From Vannielia sp. (GTDB lineage Bacteria; Pseudomonadota; Alphaproteobacteria; Rhodobacterales; Rhodobacteraceae), in the NCBI RefSeq assembly GCF_029212645.1, contig NZ_JARGND010000007.1:1-64000 (forward strand): a stretch of 64,000 nt of DNA, in the 5' to 3' direction. This document shows, piece by piece, positions 51,916-63,836 of this stretch. The translations under genes were made by a program, and so were the position numbers. The notes under the pieces were generated by a model. The model ran no database searches. It was not told the DNA's origin and was given only the letters and a program-made list of their open reading frames with translations. Numbering within the stretch: position 1 is the stretch's first letter; the number at the start of each line of letters is the position of its first letter.

Positions 51916-51940
51916 ACATCAGCCGCTAAGGACACATCAC

Positions 51941-52276
51941 ATGAAACCGATAAACCTGCCTGACAAGCTTGCGCTTTTCAGCAGCCACTGGAACCCCAAG
52001 GCCATTGCCGCATGCAATGACAACGAGGCCATGGTGGAAGAAGGCAAGGGCGCGTTCCCTTTTCACATGCATGATACCAGCGACAATCTCTTCCTCGTGC
52101 TGGAAGGCTCCACGGTGATGGAGTATGAGGAGGCCGCGCCGGTCACGGCGGGCCCCGGTGAGCTTGTCATCGTGCCCCGTGCCGAGGAGGAGGGGATGGC
52201 CCTTCTGATCGAGCCGAAGGGTGAACCCAATTCCGGGGATTCAGGCACAACGCCTGCCCCGCAAAACCGAATTTGA
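51941..52276 (+). CDS. Small cupin-domain protein
   Basis: This 111-aa single-domain cupin has motif 1 around 'FPFHMHDTSDNLFLVLEG' (two His and Asp/Glu as metal ligands) and a motif 2-like 'GPGELVIVPRAEEEGM', where the usual His is not clear. Ligand and function are unknown. It lies 13 bases before leuA, so it is probably co-transcribed with it and shares any leader control. Confidence 0.85.
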   Translation: MKPINLPDKLALFSSHWNPKAIAACNDNEAMVEEGKGAFPFHMHDTSDNLFLVLEGSTVMEYEEAAPVTAGPGELVIVPRAEEEGMALLIEPKGEPNSGDSGTTPAPQNRI

Positions 52277-52289
52277 GGAGGGGCCAGAT

Positions 52290-53849
<1,560 letters not shown>

Positions 53850-53871
53850 ACCCGGCGGAGTAAAACAAGGG

Positions 53872-53901
53872 GGCGCGGCAGGAGACTGCCGCGCCTTTTT
53901 T
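53872..53901 (+). terminator. Rho-independent terminator after leuA
   Basis: A 9-bp GC-rich stem GGCGCGGCA/TGCCGCGCC with loop GGAGA is followed directly by seven T's (53895-53901). It lies 22 bases after the leuA stop and faces the convergent rpiB gene. Confidence 0.9.
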
Positions 53902-53927
53902 GTGCGGTGCCGTGGGGCGGCGCGCGA

Positions 53928-54371
53928 TCAGGCTTCGAGCGCCTTGATCATATCGACGCGGGTGCCATGGCGGCCGCCTTCGAACGCGGCATCGAGGAAA
54001 GCATCAACGATATCAAGCGCCAGCCCCTCGCCGATCACCCGTGCGCCCATGGCGAGCATTTGCGCGTCGTTGTGCTGGCGGATCATCCTGGCGGAGAAGG
54101 TATCGTGGCACACCCCGCAGCGGATGCCTTTCACCTTGTTGGCGGCCATCATGATGCCCTGCCCGGTGCCACAAAGGACAATGCCCAGCGCGCAATCACC
54201 GGAGGCGACGCGCTCGGCGGCCTCGGCCCCGCGTTCGGGATAATGGGTGCTTTCGGGCGTGGTGGGGCCAAGATCGACCACCTCCCAACCCTTTGCGGCG
54301 ATATGCTCGGCGATGGTCTGGCGCAGCGCGATTGCGGCGTGGTCGGAAGAAAGAACGATACGTTTGCTCAT
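53928..54371 (-). CDS. rpiB: Ribose-5-phosphate isomerase B
   Basis: RpiB interconverts ribose-5-phosphate and ribulose-5-phosphate. The 147-aa form starts at ATG 54371 (MSKRIVLSSDHAAIAL), with an in-frame ATG 12 bases earlier as the alternative. The RpiB/LacAB signature 'LSSDHAA' and 'LCGTGQGIMMAANK', with catalytic Cys67, are present. It is convergent with leuA and follows the DUF2161 gene on the same strand. Confidence 0.95.
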   Translation of the reverse strand: MSKRIVLSSDHAAIALRQTIAEHIAAKGWEVVDLGPTTPESTHYPERGAEAAERVASGDCALGIVLCGTGQGIMMAANKVKGIRCGVCHDTFSARMIRQHNDAQMLAMGARVIGEGLALDIVDAFLDAAFEGGRHGTRVDMIKALEA

Positions 54372-54444
54372 TGGAAGGGTCATCCCCGTGTTGCTGGTCC
54401 GCTGGGTTTGCAGCCTTGGAGCAAACCGCGGCGCATTCGTCAAT

Positions 54445-55131
54445 TCAATCCGTTCGCTTTGCTGCGGCGGGGGCGAGCGCCTTTGCACCATTTGGGGTGA
54501 GGCCATAGACGCCCACCTCGACCCGCTCGAACCAGCCATAGTGATCGTCGCGCATCATCCGGGTGGCCACCTCAACCCCGGTTGCCTTGGCCACGGCGGC
54601 GCCTTTGCAGGGGCCGTGGCTGGCGAGATGGGCGGCAAGGCGCAGGCAATCCTGGCGATAGGCGGTCATCATCGCGCCGTTGCGGGCAGCGCCACCCACC
54701 TGCGGATCGCCCTCGCGGCGGGCAAACTCGCGCAGCAGTCGCGCTTTGCGGGGCTTTGATTTGCGCGGGGTGTAGGGGGCCGGATCAAGCGCGATTTCCA
54801 CATGCCCGTCCTTCAGGCGCACAAGGATCAACCCCAGCCCGAGACGGCGCAACAGCACCTTCATTTGCTTGAGCGCCCCCAGCCAGCGCCGCCCCTGCCC
54901 GCGTGGCACCGCGAGATAAACTGCATCTGTGAGCGCTTGGCGGGCCACCCCCTGGTGCACCAGCGCAAGGCTGAACCCCAGCTTCAACTCCACCACGACC
55001 GGCTCCTCGCCGGCCCGGCGGGCAACCACATCTGCCGCGCCCACCTCTCCCTTCACCTCGTAACCCTGCGATTGAAGGAGGGATTTCACCGGGGCGTAGA
55101 GGTCCTGCTCTTTTGGTTTTTCCACTGCCAT
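54445..55131 (-). CDS. DUF2161 family protein with PD-(D/E)xK-like motif
   Basis: This 228-aa protein has a nuclease-like core near residues 20-55 with the pattern 'GAADVVA...PVVVELKLGF' (Asp ... Glu-X-Lys), as in PD-(D/E)xK phosphodiesterases. A basic middle ('PRKSKPRKARLLREFARR') and a winged-helix-like C-terminus ('GVEVATRMMRDDHYGWFERVEVGVYGLTPNG') suggest DNA binding. It lies upstream of rpiB on the same strand. A role in DNA processing is inferred. Confidence 0.82.
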   Translation of the reverse strand: MAVEKPKEQDLYAPVKSLLQSQGYEVKGEVGAADVVARRAGEEPVVVELKLGFSLALVHQGVARQALTDAVYLAVPRGQGRRWLGALKQMKVLLRRLGLGLILVRLKDGHVEIALDPAPYTPRKSKPRKARLLREFARREGDPQVGGAARNGAMMTAYRQDCLRLAAHLASHGPCKGAAVAKATGVEVATRMMRDDHYGWFERVEVGVYGLTPNGAKALAPAAAKRTD

Positions 55132-56659
<1,528 letters not shown>

Positions 56660-56700
56660 GGCCCAAGCGGCGGGTCTCGGACCAGTGAGGTAGCCCCCGC

Positions 56701-57618
56701 TTGGCGAGACGAGAACCCAATATTGATTATGTGAGCCCCGTCCGGCGTATTCTGGTGGGGATTCTGGTGGTGTTCTGCCTTGGCTTGTTCCTGCTCTGGC
56801 GGATCGACAGCCCGCGGGTTGAGCGCTTTCGCGCCAATCTGCTTGATGCGGTTGTGCCCTCGTTTAACTGGGCTTCGGGGCCGGCCACCAAGCTGGGCGA
56901 CATGGCCGAGGGCTTCAGCAGCTACAACAGGCTTTATGATCAAAACCAGGAGTTGCGGCGCGAGTTGCAAAAGATGAAGGCGTGGAAAGAAGCCGCCGAA
57001 CAACTGGAACAGCAAAACGCCAAGCTGCTGGCGCTCAACAACCTGCGGCTCGACCCGCGGCTCACCTCGATTTCGGGGGTGGTGCTGGCTGATTCGGGCT
57101 CGCCGTTCCGGCAATCGGTGCTGATCAACGTGGGCCGCCGGGACGGCATCCGCGATGGCTGGGCGGTGATGGACGGGCTGGGGCTGGCCGGGCGTATCTC
57201 GGGGGTGGGCGACCAAACGGCGCGGGTGATCCTGCTCAGCGACGCTGCCAGCCGCATACCGGTAACGATCCAGCCCTCGGGGCAGCATGCAATGCTGTCG
57301 GGCGACAATACCGCCGCACCGCTTATCGAGTTTCTGGAAGGCCGTGACCTTGTGCAGCCCGGCAACAGGGTTGTGAGCTCGGGCGATGGCGGGCTGTTCC
57401 CCTCGGGGCTTGTGGTCGGGCAGGTTGTGGAGGGGCGCGACGGGCGGCTGCGGGTGCGGCTTTCGGCGGATTATCAGCAGCTTGATTACCTGCGCGTTCT
57501 GCGCAGCCACGAGGCGGAGGTGATCGAAGATCCCGGCGGGTTGATCCTTGCGCCTGCCACCGGCCCCAACCTACCCGCCGATGCGCTTACCCAGAACGGG
57601 GGCGCGACCGATGGGTAA
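56701..57618 (+). CDS. mreC: Cell shape protein MreC
   Basis: MreC is the periplasmic scaffold of the elongasome and activates PBP2-RodA. The 305-aa protein probably starts at TTG 56701 (MARREPNIDY), with GAGGT about 11 bases upstream. It has one membrane helix (about 15-38), a coiled-coil (about 75-115) and the beta-barrel domain ('INVGRRDGIRDGWAVMDGLGLAGRI') that runs to about 285. It lies 41 bases after mreB. Confidence 0.95.
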   Translation: MARREPNIDYVSPVRRILVGILVVFCLGLFLLWRIDSPRVERFRANLLDAVVPSFNWASGPATKLGDMAEGFSSYNRLYDQNQELRRELQKMKAWKEAAEQLEQQNAKLLALNNLRLDPRLTSISGVVLADSGSPFRQSVLINVGRRDGIRDGWAVMDGLGLAGRISGVGDQTARVILLSDAASRIPVTIQPSGQHAMLSGDNTAAPLIEFLEGRDLVQPGNRVVSSGDGGLFPSGLVVGQVVEGRDGRLRVRLSADYQQLDYLRVLRSHEAEVIEDPGGLILAPATGPNLPADALTQNGGATDG

Positions 57619-57666
57619 CGCCGCTCTCCCCCAGCAAACGGGCGCCCTGGCAAAAGGGCATGGCGC

Positions 57667-58206
57667 ATGATTGATCCGGTCACCTCACGCACCTGGACCT
57701 ATCGCCTTGGCTTTATTGTCCTTTGTGCGCTGTTCACCTTCTTTCGGCTGTTGCCGCTGGATACCTCGGCCGAGGGCTGGCCCGGCCCGGATTTGATGCT
57801 GGCGCTCACCATGGCGTGGGTGCTCCGCCGTCCGGCTTTTGTGCCACCGATGTTGATCGTGATGGTGTTCCTGACGGCCGATCTGATCTTTCAGCGCCCG
57901 CCGGGGCTGTGGGCGATGCTGGTGCTGCTTGGCACCGAATTCCTGCGCGCCCGGCAATCCCTTTCGCGCGAGGTGCCCTTCCCGGTGGAATGGGCCCTGG
58001 CAGGCTCGGTGGTGCTGGCGATCCTGATCGCCTATTTCGCCCTGCTCGCCCTGTTCATGGTGCCGCGACCGCCGCTGAGCGTGGCCACCGCGCGGGCCAT
58101 TGCCACCATCGGTGTTTACCCCTTGGTGGTGCTCGCCTCCCACCTGCTCTTCGGGCTGCGCAAGGCCTCGCCCGGTGAGGTGGATGCACTGGGGCACCGG
58201 CTATGA
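57667..58206 (+). CDS. mreD: Rod shape-determining protein MreD
   Basis: This 179-aa inner-membrane protein has about five or six helices, the normal MreD size and plan. It contains blocks such as 'LLPLDTSAEGWPGPDLMLALTMAWVLRRP' and 'FLTADLIFQRPPGLWAMLVLLGTEFLR'. It overlaps the PBP2 gene by 4 bases. Identification rests as much on operon position as on sequence. Confidence 0.9.
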   Translation: MIDPVTSRTWTYRLGFIVLCALFTFFRLLPLDTSAEGWPGPDLMLALTMAWVLRRPAFVPPMLIVMVFLTADLIFQRPPGLWAMLVLLGTEFLRARQSLSREVPFPVEWALAGSVVLAILIAYFALLALFMVPRPPLSVATARAIATIGVYPLVVLASHLLFGLRKASPGEVDALGHRL

Positions 58207-60119
58207 AGCGCGCGCCCAAGGACACCGAAGAGAGCGCCCGCCGGATCACCCGGCGCGGGCTGATCATGGGCGGGCTGATGGGCGGCTTTTCGGCGCTGCT
58301 GGTCGGGCGGATGCGCCACCTTCAGGTGGATCAGGCGGATACCTTCCGCCTGCTGGCCGAGGAAAACCGGATCAAGTTTTCGCTGATCCCGCCTGAGCGC
58401 GGGCTGATCTTTGACCGTGAAGGCCGCCCGCTCGCGGTCAACGAGCAGATCTACCGCGTGGTGCTCGTTCCCGAAGATGCGGGCGATATAGAGAACACCA
58501 TTGCGCGGCTGCGCCAGATCGTGCCGCTGCCCGATGAGGACGTGGAGAAAACCCTGGCAGATATCCGCCGCTCCTCGCCCTTCCATGAATACACCATCGC
58601 CGACCGGCTCTCATGGGAGCAGCTTTCGGAGGTGGCGGTCAACACGCCGGCGTTGCCCGGCATTTCGCCCAAGGTCGGGTTGTCGCGCAGCTATCCCCTG
58701 GCCGAGGATTTTGCCCATGTCATCGGCTATGTCGGGCGGGTCAGCGACTATGACCTCTCAAAGCTGGAAGAACCGGACCCGCTGTTGAAGCTGCCGCAAT
58801 TTCAGATCGGCAAATCGGGTGTCGAGAACAAGTGGGAAGAGCCGCTGAGGGGCCGCGCGGGCAACCGGCGGATCGAGGTGAACGCGGCTGGCCGGGTGAT
58901 GCGCGAGCTGGATCGCCAGCAAGGCGAAAGCGGTGCCGACCTGCAGCTTACAGTTGATTCCGCGCTGCAAAACTTTGTGCAGGCACGGCTGGGCACGGAA
59001 AGCGCCGCCTGCGTGGTGATGGATGTGGAAACCGGCGATCTGGTCGCCATCGGGTCTGCGCCCTCGTTTGATCCCAACCTGTTTGTGCGCGGCATTTCGG
59101 TAGCCGATTACAAATCCCTCACCGAAAATGACCACCGCCCGCTGGCCAACAAGGCCGCGCAGGGCCTCTACCCGCCCGGCTCGACGTTCAAGATGGTTAC
59201 CGCTCTGGCCGCGCTTGAGGCCGGTGTGATCACCCCCGGTGAAACCTTCTATTGCCGCGGCCACAAGGAGGTTGCGGGGCGCCGCTTTCACTGTTGGAAG
59301 CGCTCGGGGCACGGCTGGGTGGATCTCGATGGATCGCTCCAGCAAAGCTGTGATGTTTATTACTACGAAATCGCCTTGAAAGCGGGGATCGAGAATATCT
59401 CGGCGATGGCCAAGAAGCTGGGCATCGGGGTGCGCCATGATGTGCCGATGTCTGCCGTCGCGCAGGGCCTCGCCCCCACCAAGGCGTGGAAAAAGGAGCG
59501 CTACGATCAGGATTGGGTGATCGGCGACAGCCTCAACGCCTCTATCGGGCAGGGCTTTGTGCTGGCCTCGCCGCTGCAACTGGCGGTGATGGCCGCGCGG
59601 ATCGCCAGCGGGAACGCGATTGAGCCGCGCCTGGTCAAATCGGTCGATGGCCGCGAGACCGAGGTGAAGGGCGCGGTGCCGCTCGATATTTCGCCCACCG
59701 CGCTGCAACAGGTCCGCAAGGGGATGTTCAACGTGGTGAACTCGGGCCGGGGCACCGCGCGGCGCGCCCGCATTTTGAGCGAAGGCATGGCCATGGCGGG
59801 CAAGACCGGCACCAGCCAGGTGCGCTCTGTTGTGGTGCGCAACCAGGATGTGCCGTGGGAAGAACGGGACCACGCGCTCTTTGTCGCCTTCGCGCCCTAC
59901 GACAAGCCGAAATACGCGCTTTCGGTGGTGGTTGAGCATGGCGGCGGCGGCTCTACGGTGGCGGCCCCGATCGCGCGGGATGTGATGCTACAGGCGCTCT
60001 ATGGCGGCTTCCCGCCGCTTTCGGCCTATCCCAAAGGGGATCGCTGGCGGGTGGAGCAGATGCGCAAGGAGCTTCCCATCCGCGAGGAAATTCGCAAACA
60101 GGCCAGTGATCGTGCATGA
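58203..60119 (+). CDS. mrdA: Penicillin-binding protein 2
   Basis: PBP2 is the elongasome transpeptidase. The 638-aa protein has an N-terminal membrane helix (about 18-36), a pedestal domain with 'PPERGLIFDREGRPLAVN', and the transpeptidase domain. Active-site motifs are S327-TFK, the SCD triad at 382-384 (S-X-N equivalent), and K534-TGT. It overlaps mreD and rodA by 4 bases. Confidence 0.97.
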   Translation: MKRAPKDTEESARRITRRGLIMGGLMGGFSALLVGRMRHLQVDQADTFRLLAEENRIKFSLIPPERGLIFDREGRPLAVNEQIYRVVLVPEDAGDIENTIARLRQIVPLPDEDVEKTLADIRRSSPFHEYTIADRLSWEQLSEVAVNTPALPGISPKVGLSRSYPLAEDFAHVIGYVGRVSDYDLSKLEEPDPLLKLPQFQIGKSGVENKWEEPLRGRAGNRRIEVNAAGRVMRELDRQQGESGADLQLTVDSALQNFVQARLGTESAACVVMDVETGDLVAIGSAPSFDPNLFVRGISVADYKSLTENDHRPLANKAAQGLYPPGSTFKMVTALAALEAGVITPGETFYCRGHKEVAGRRFHCWKRSGHGWVDLDGSLQQSCDVYYYEIALKAGIENISAMAKKLGIGVRHDVPMSAVAQGLAPTKAWKKERYDQDWVIGDSLNASIGQGFVLASPLQLAVMAARIASGNAIEPRLVKSVDGRETEVKGAVPLDISPTALQQVRKGMFNVVNSGRGTARRARILSEGMAMAGKTGTSQVRSVVVRNQDVPWEERDHALFVAFAPYDKPKYALSVVVEHGGGGSTVAAPIARDVMLQALYGGFPPLSAYPKGDRWRVEQMRKELPIREEIRKQASDRA

Positions 60120-61264
60120 GCTATCTTGAGTATAACCGCGAGACCATCCCAACCGGTTTTGCCAAGGTGCTCTACCTCAATTGGGCGCTGGTGGTGCTGC
60201 TGATCGCGGTGGCCGGCGTGGGCTTTTTGATGCTGTTCTCGGTGGCGGGTGGCTCGCTTTCGCCCTGGGCCGAACCCCAGATGAAACGCTTTGCACTGGG
60301 GCTGACGCTGATGTTTCTCATCGCGATGGTTCCGATCTACTTTTGGCGCAATCTGGCGCTTCTGGCCTATATCGCCGCGCTCCTGATGCTTGTTTTCGTT
60401 GAACTATTTGGCTCTGTCGGCATGGGGGCGCAGCGCTGGATCGACCTTGGCTTCATGCAGCTCCAGCCCTCGGAACTGGCCAAGATCACCCTGGTGATGC
60501 TGCTCGCCGCCTATTACGACTGGCTCGATGTCGGCAAAACCTCGCACCCGTTTTACGTGCTGATACCGGTGCTGCTGATCCTCATCCCCACCATCCTGGT
60601 GCTGCGCCAGCCTGATCTGGGCACAGCGCTTTTGCTGTTGGTCGGCGGCGCGACGGTGATGTTTTGCGCCGGGGTTCACTGGCTTTATTTCGCCGTGGTC
60701 GCGCTGATCGGCAGCGGCGGGGTGTTTTCGGTGTTTGCGCTTCGCGGCACGGCGTGGCAATTTTTGAAGGACTATCAGTATCGCCGGATCGACACCTTCC
60801 TTGATCCCGAGTCTGACCCGCTTGGCGCGGGCTACCACATCACCCAATCCAAGATCGCCCTCGGCTCTGGCGGCTGGACAGGGCGCGGGCTGATGGAGGG
60901 CACGCAGTCGCGGCTCAACTTCCTCCCGGAAAAGCACACCGACTTCATCTTCACCACACTGGCCGAGGAATTTGGCTTTGTGGGCGGGGTCTCGCTGCTG
61001 ATGCTCTACATCGGCATCGTCGCGTTTTGCGTGGTGTCGGCGCTCAAGAACAAAGACCGCTTTTCCTCGCTGCTCACGCTGGGGATCGCGGGGGCGTTCT
61101 TTTTGTATTTCGCGGTCAACATGTCGATGGTCATGGGCCTTGCGCCGGTGGTTGGAGTGCCGCTGCCGCTGGTCAGCTACGGCGGCTCGGCCATGCTGGT
61201 GCTGATGGCGGCCTTCGGGCTGGTGCAATCGGCGCATGTTCATCGACCAAGGGGAAGAGCATGA
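60116..61264 (+). CDS. rodA: Peptidoglycan glycosyltransferase RodA
   Basis: RodA is the SEDS-family polymerase partner of PBP2. The 382-aa protein has about ten membrane helices, with 'GAQRWIDLGFMQLQPSELAK' and 'LRQPDLGTALLLLVGG' (the loop holding the catalytic Asp). The 'YGGSAMLVLMAAFGLVQ' block is at the C-terminus. It overlaps the next gene by 4 bases, which ties a 2-hydroxyacid reductase to the shape operon. Confidence 0.97.
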   Translation: MSYLEYNRETIPTGFAKVLYLNWALVVLLIAVAGVGFLMLFSVAGGSLSPWAEPQMKRFALGLTLMFLIAMVPIYFWRNLALLAYIAALLMLVFVELFGSVGMGAQRWIDLGFMQLQPSELAKITLVMLLAAYYDWLDVGKTSHPFYVLIPVLLILIPTILVLRQPDLGTALLLLVGGATVMFCAGVHWLYFAVVALIGSGGVFSVFALRGTAWQFLKDYQYRRIDTFLDPESDPLGAGYHITQSKIALGSGGWTGRGLMEGTQSRLNFLPEKHTDFIFTTLAEEFGFVGGVSLLMLYIGIVAFCVVSALKNKDRFSSLLTLGIAGAFFLYFAVNMSMVMGLAPVVGVPLPLVSYGGSAMLVLMAAFGLVQSAHVHRPRGRA

Positions 61265-62196
61265 TTCAACTGGTTTTTTCGGCACCTGACGGGGTGTGGG
61301 ATGAGTACGCGCCTGTTTTGCCCGGCGCTTTGGCCGAGGCGGGGCTAGAGGCGCAGATCGCGCAGGCGGGTGAGGTGGCCCCGGAGGCTGTTGATTACAT
61401 CGTCTTCGCGCCCAGCGGGCCGATAGCGGATTTCACCCCCTACACCCGCGCCCGCGCGGCGCTGTCGCTTTGGGCCGGGGTGGAGCAGATCGTTGGCAAC
61501 GAAACCCTCACCATGCCGCTGGCCCGGATGGTGGACCCCAAGATGACAGAGGGCATGGTGCAATGGGTGCTGGGCCATACCATGCGCCATCATCTTGGGC
61601 TGGATGCGCATATCGTGAACCCCGAGGGCGAGTGGCGTTTCTTTGTGCCGCCGCTGCCGGAGGATCGCGTGGTTACGGTGCTGGGGCTTGGCGCCCTGGG
61701 CGCGGCCTGTGCGAGGGCCCTGGCCGGCGCGGGCTTTGCGGTGCGGGGCTGGTCGCGCGGGGCGAAAGAGATTGAGGGCGTGGCCTGCTTTAGCGGCGAT
61801 GCGGGGCTGCGCGACGCGCTGAACGGCGCGCAGATTATCGTCACCCTGCTGCCCGCAACGCCCGCCACCGAGAACACTCTCAACACCGAAACCCTTGGCT
61901 GGCTCGCGCAGGGTAGCTTTGTGCTGAACCCCGGTCGCGGCACGCTGATTGATGATGCGGCGCTGCTGAAGGCGCTGAAAAGCGGCCGCTTGGCCCATGC
62001 AACGCTGGATACCTTCCGCGACGAGCCGCTGCCAAGGGATCACCCGTTTTGGGCAAATCCCGGCGTTACCGTCACCGCCCACACCGCCTCGGCGACCCGG
62101 CCTGCCTCTGCGGCGCAGTCCATCGCCCAAAACATCCGCCGCGCCGAGGCGGGCGAGGGCTTGGTGGGGCTGGTGGATCGCGCTGCCGGGTACTGA
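61261..62196 (+). CDS. ghrA: Glyoxylate/hydroxypyruvate reductase A-like dehydrogenase
   Basis: This is a D-2-hydroxyacid dehydrogenase of 311 aa. It has a NAD(P)-binding fold 'VTVLGLGALGAACARALAGAGFAVRGWSR' and the family block 'GRGTLIDDAALLKALKSGRLAHATLDTFRDEPLPRDHPFW', with the catalytic Arg and Glu region and the His in 'TVTAHTAS'. The form is nearest GhrA/YcdW. It starts inside the rodA stop region (ATGA), so it is translationally coupled to the shape operon. The metabolic link is unclear. Confidence 0.88.
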   Translation: MIQLVFSAPDGVWDEYAPVLPGALAEAGLEAQIAQAGEVAPEAVDYIVFAPSGPIADFTPYTRARAALSLWAGVEQIVGNETLTMPLARMVDPKMTEGMVQWVLGHTMRHHLGLDAHIVNPEGEWRFFVPPLPEDRVVTVLGLGALGAACARALAGAGFAVRGWSRGAKEIEGVACFSGDAGLRDALNGAQIIVTLLPATPATENTLNTETLGWLAQGSFVLNPGRGTLIDDAALLKALKSGRLAHATLDTFRDEPLPRDHPFWANPGVTVTAHTASATRPASAAQSIAQNIRRAEAGEGLVGLVDRAAGY

Positions 62197-62202
62197 GCCG
62201 CC

Positions 62203-62277
62203 TAGAGCGTGTCGCGTTCATTCGAATTCACGCGACACGCTCTAACTTATTGATTTCGCATGTTCGAGAAGCTCTAA
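62203..62277. repeat. Dispersed-type palindromic repeat with trailing conserved segment
   Basis: A perfect 15-bp stem TAGAGCGTGTCGCGT (62203-62217) and its complement (62230-62244) enclose a loop with TTCGAA. After 62244 comes a 33-bp segment ending in AGAAGCTCTAA, which repeats the TAGAGC edge in inverted form. I recall similar 'AGAGCGTGTCGCG' palindromes as scattered intergenic repeats in this bacterial group; only one copy is in this window. It may also terminate the shape operon. Confidence 0.7.
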
Positions 62278-63803
62278 TCCGGGCCCTGCACCTCCAGGGT
62301 GAGAGGCGCGGCGGGGGCGACCAGATCATTGGTGGTGAGCGGCCCGGTCGGGCGGGCGAGCCGGTTGCGAACGCACCAGATCAACCGGGTTTCGGCCCGC
62401 GTGATCGCCACATAGGCAAGGCGCTTCCACAGCGGCTGCCCGGCTTCCATCTTGTTCATCCGGGCGGCAATGGCGAGGTCTGGCGCAAACACCTGCACGG
62501 TGGGCCACTGGCTGCCTTGCGCCTTGTGGATCGTCACCGCCGCGCCGTGCAAAAAGGTGGCTCCCATGCGGGCGGCAAAGGGGATGAACGGCTCTTCCTC
62601 ATCCGGCAGCTCGATCTTGACGATGGAAGCGGCAGACACCTGCGGGTCCTCGGCCCCCACCACATGCAGGCGCGAGAATCCGGGCTTGCGACCGGGGCCG
62701 AGATACACAACCTGCGCCCCTTTGATCAGCCCGCGCGCCTCCAGATCAAGGCGCTTTTTGCGGTGTTTCATTGGCAGTTCGATGCCGTCGCAAATCAGCG
62801 GCTCGCCTTCAAGCAGCGCATCATGCGGGGCACCATAGGCGGCGCGGAAGGCGTGGATCAGGCGAATGCGGGTTTTGTTGGTCCAGACCAGCGCGGGGGA
62901 GCGGGCCATCAGCCCGGCCTCAACCCGCTGGCCGATTTGCACCCGGTCATCGCGCGCGGCGGCCTGCTCCACCAGCCGTTCGAACGCCGGAAAATCAACC
63001 TGCGGGTCGGCCAGCGCGTGGGCAAGATCGAGGATCGGGTTGTCCCCCTCCTGGCGGTGCACCCGGTGCAGGATCAGGCGGCGCTTTTCGGGGAGGCGGT
63101 CAAACACCATATTGCCCGACTGTTTGACAGGCGCCAGCTGGGCCGGATCGCCAAACAGCACGAGGGTGGTGAAAATTTCCTTCAGGTCTTCGAACTGGTC
63201 ATCCGACAGCATCGAGGATTCGTCGATAAAGCCAATGTCGAGCGGCTCCTCGCGGCGCTTCCAACCGGTGATGAAATCCGAGCCGCGCAGCCCCGCCGAG
63301 GCGAGCGCGGCGGGCACGGACTTATGGGCTTGAAAGGAGGCATGAGCACGGTCGAGGGCTTCCTCTGTAAGCCCTTCAATCTCGGGGCGCTCGCCATTGC
63401 CAGCCAGCCATTCGGCAATACGCTCATATTCGGGATCATAGACCGGGGTATAAAGGATGCGGTGGATCGTGGTGGCGGCAACGCCGCGGTTGCGCAGCAC
63501 CGATGCCGCCTTGTTGGTGGGGGCCAAAATCGCCAGCGTGCGGCGATCCTTGCGCGGCTTGCCCTCGTAATCCCCGGAAATCACATCAACCCCGGCCTCG
63601 GCCAGCGCGTCCCCCAACCGGGCCAGCAGCAGGGTTTTGCCCGAACCGGCCTTGCCCATCACCGCCGTCACGCTGTCACGGCCCGTGGCGGCGGGGGTGA
63701 GCACCTCGTCTTCAAGGTTTACGCCCGCCGAGCGCAACACCTCCGAGAGGCTATCCCAGGCTTCGGCCTGGTCGTCGGAGAAGGTCAGCGCGGGGGCGGT
63801 CAT
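62274..63803 (-). CDS. RecD-like ATP-dependent DNA helicase
   Basis: This 509-aa superfamily 1 helicase has Walker A 'GKAGSGKT' (residues 50-57) and the DEAD-like 'GFIDESSML', with Gln 'LFGDPAQLAPV' next. The C-terminal UvrD_C_2-type motifs are 'VTIHKAQGSQWPTVQVF' and 'YVAITRAETRLIW'. It lacks RecBCD partners and resembles stand-alone RecD2-like helicases of alphaproteobacteria. The stop codon (62276-62274) lies within the palindromic repeat element, so the last residues may be recently altered. Confidence 0.9.
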   Translation of the reverse strand: MTAPALTFSDDQAEAWDSLSEVLRSAGVNLEDEVLTPAATGRDSVTAVMGKAGSGKTLLLARLGDALAEAGVDVISGDYEGKPRKDRRTLAILAPTNKAASVLRNRGVAATTIHRILYTPVYDPEYERIAEWLAGNGERPEIEGLTEEALDRAHASFQAHKSVPAALASAGLRGSDFITGWKRREEPLDIGFIDESSMLSDDQFEDLKEIFTTLVLFGDPAQLAPVKQSGNMVFDRLPEKRRLILHRVHRQEGDNPILDLAHALADPQVDFPAFERLVEQAAARDDRVQIGQRVEAGLMARSPALVWTNKTRIRLIHAFRAAYGAPHDALLEGEPLICDGIELPMKHRKKRLDLEARGLIKGAQVVYLGPGRKPGFSRLHVVGAEDPQVSAASIVKIELPDEEEPFIPFAARMGATFLHGAAVTIHKAQGSQWPTVQVFAPDLAIAARMNKMEAGQPLWKRLAYVAITRAETRLIWCVRNRLARPTGPLTTNDLVAPAAPLTLEVQGPD

Positions 63804-63836
63804 GGGGCGGAACTTACGGGCTCCGCCCCTGATGCG

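Noticed and set aside
58758-59939. Long leftward open frame opposite PBP2
   Set aside because: Antisense shadow of mrdA, whose active-site motifs are complete on the plus strand.
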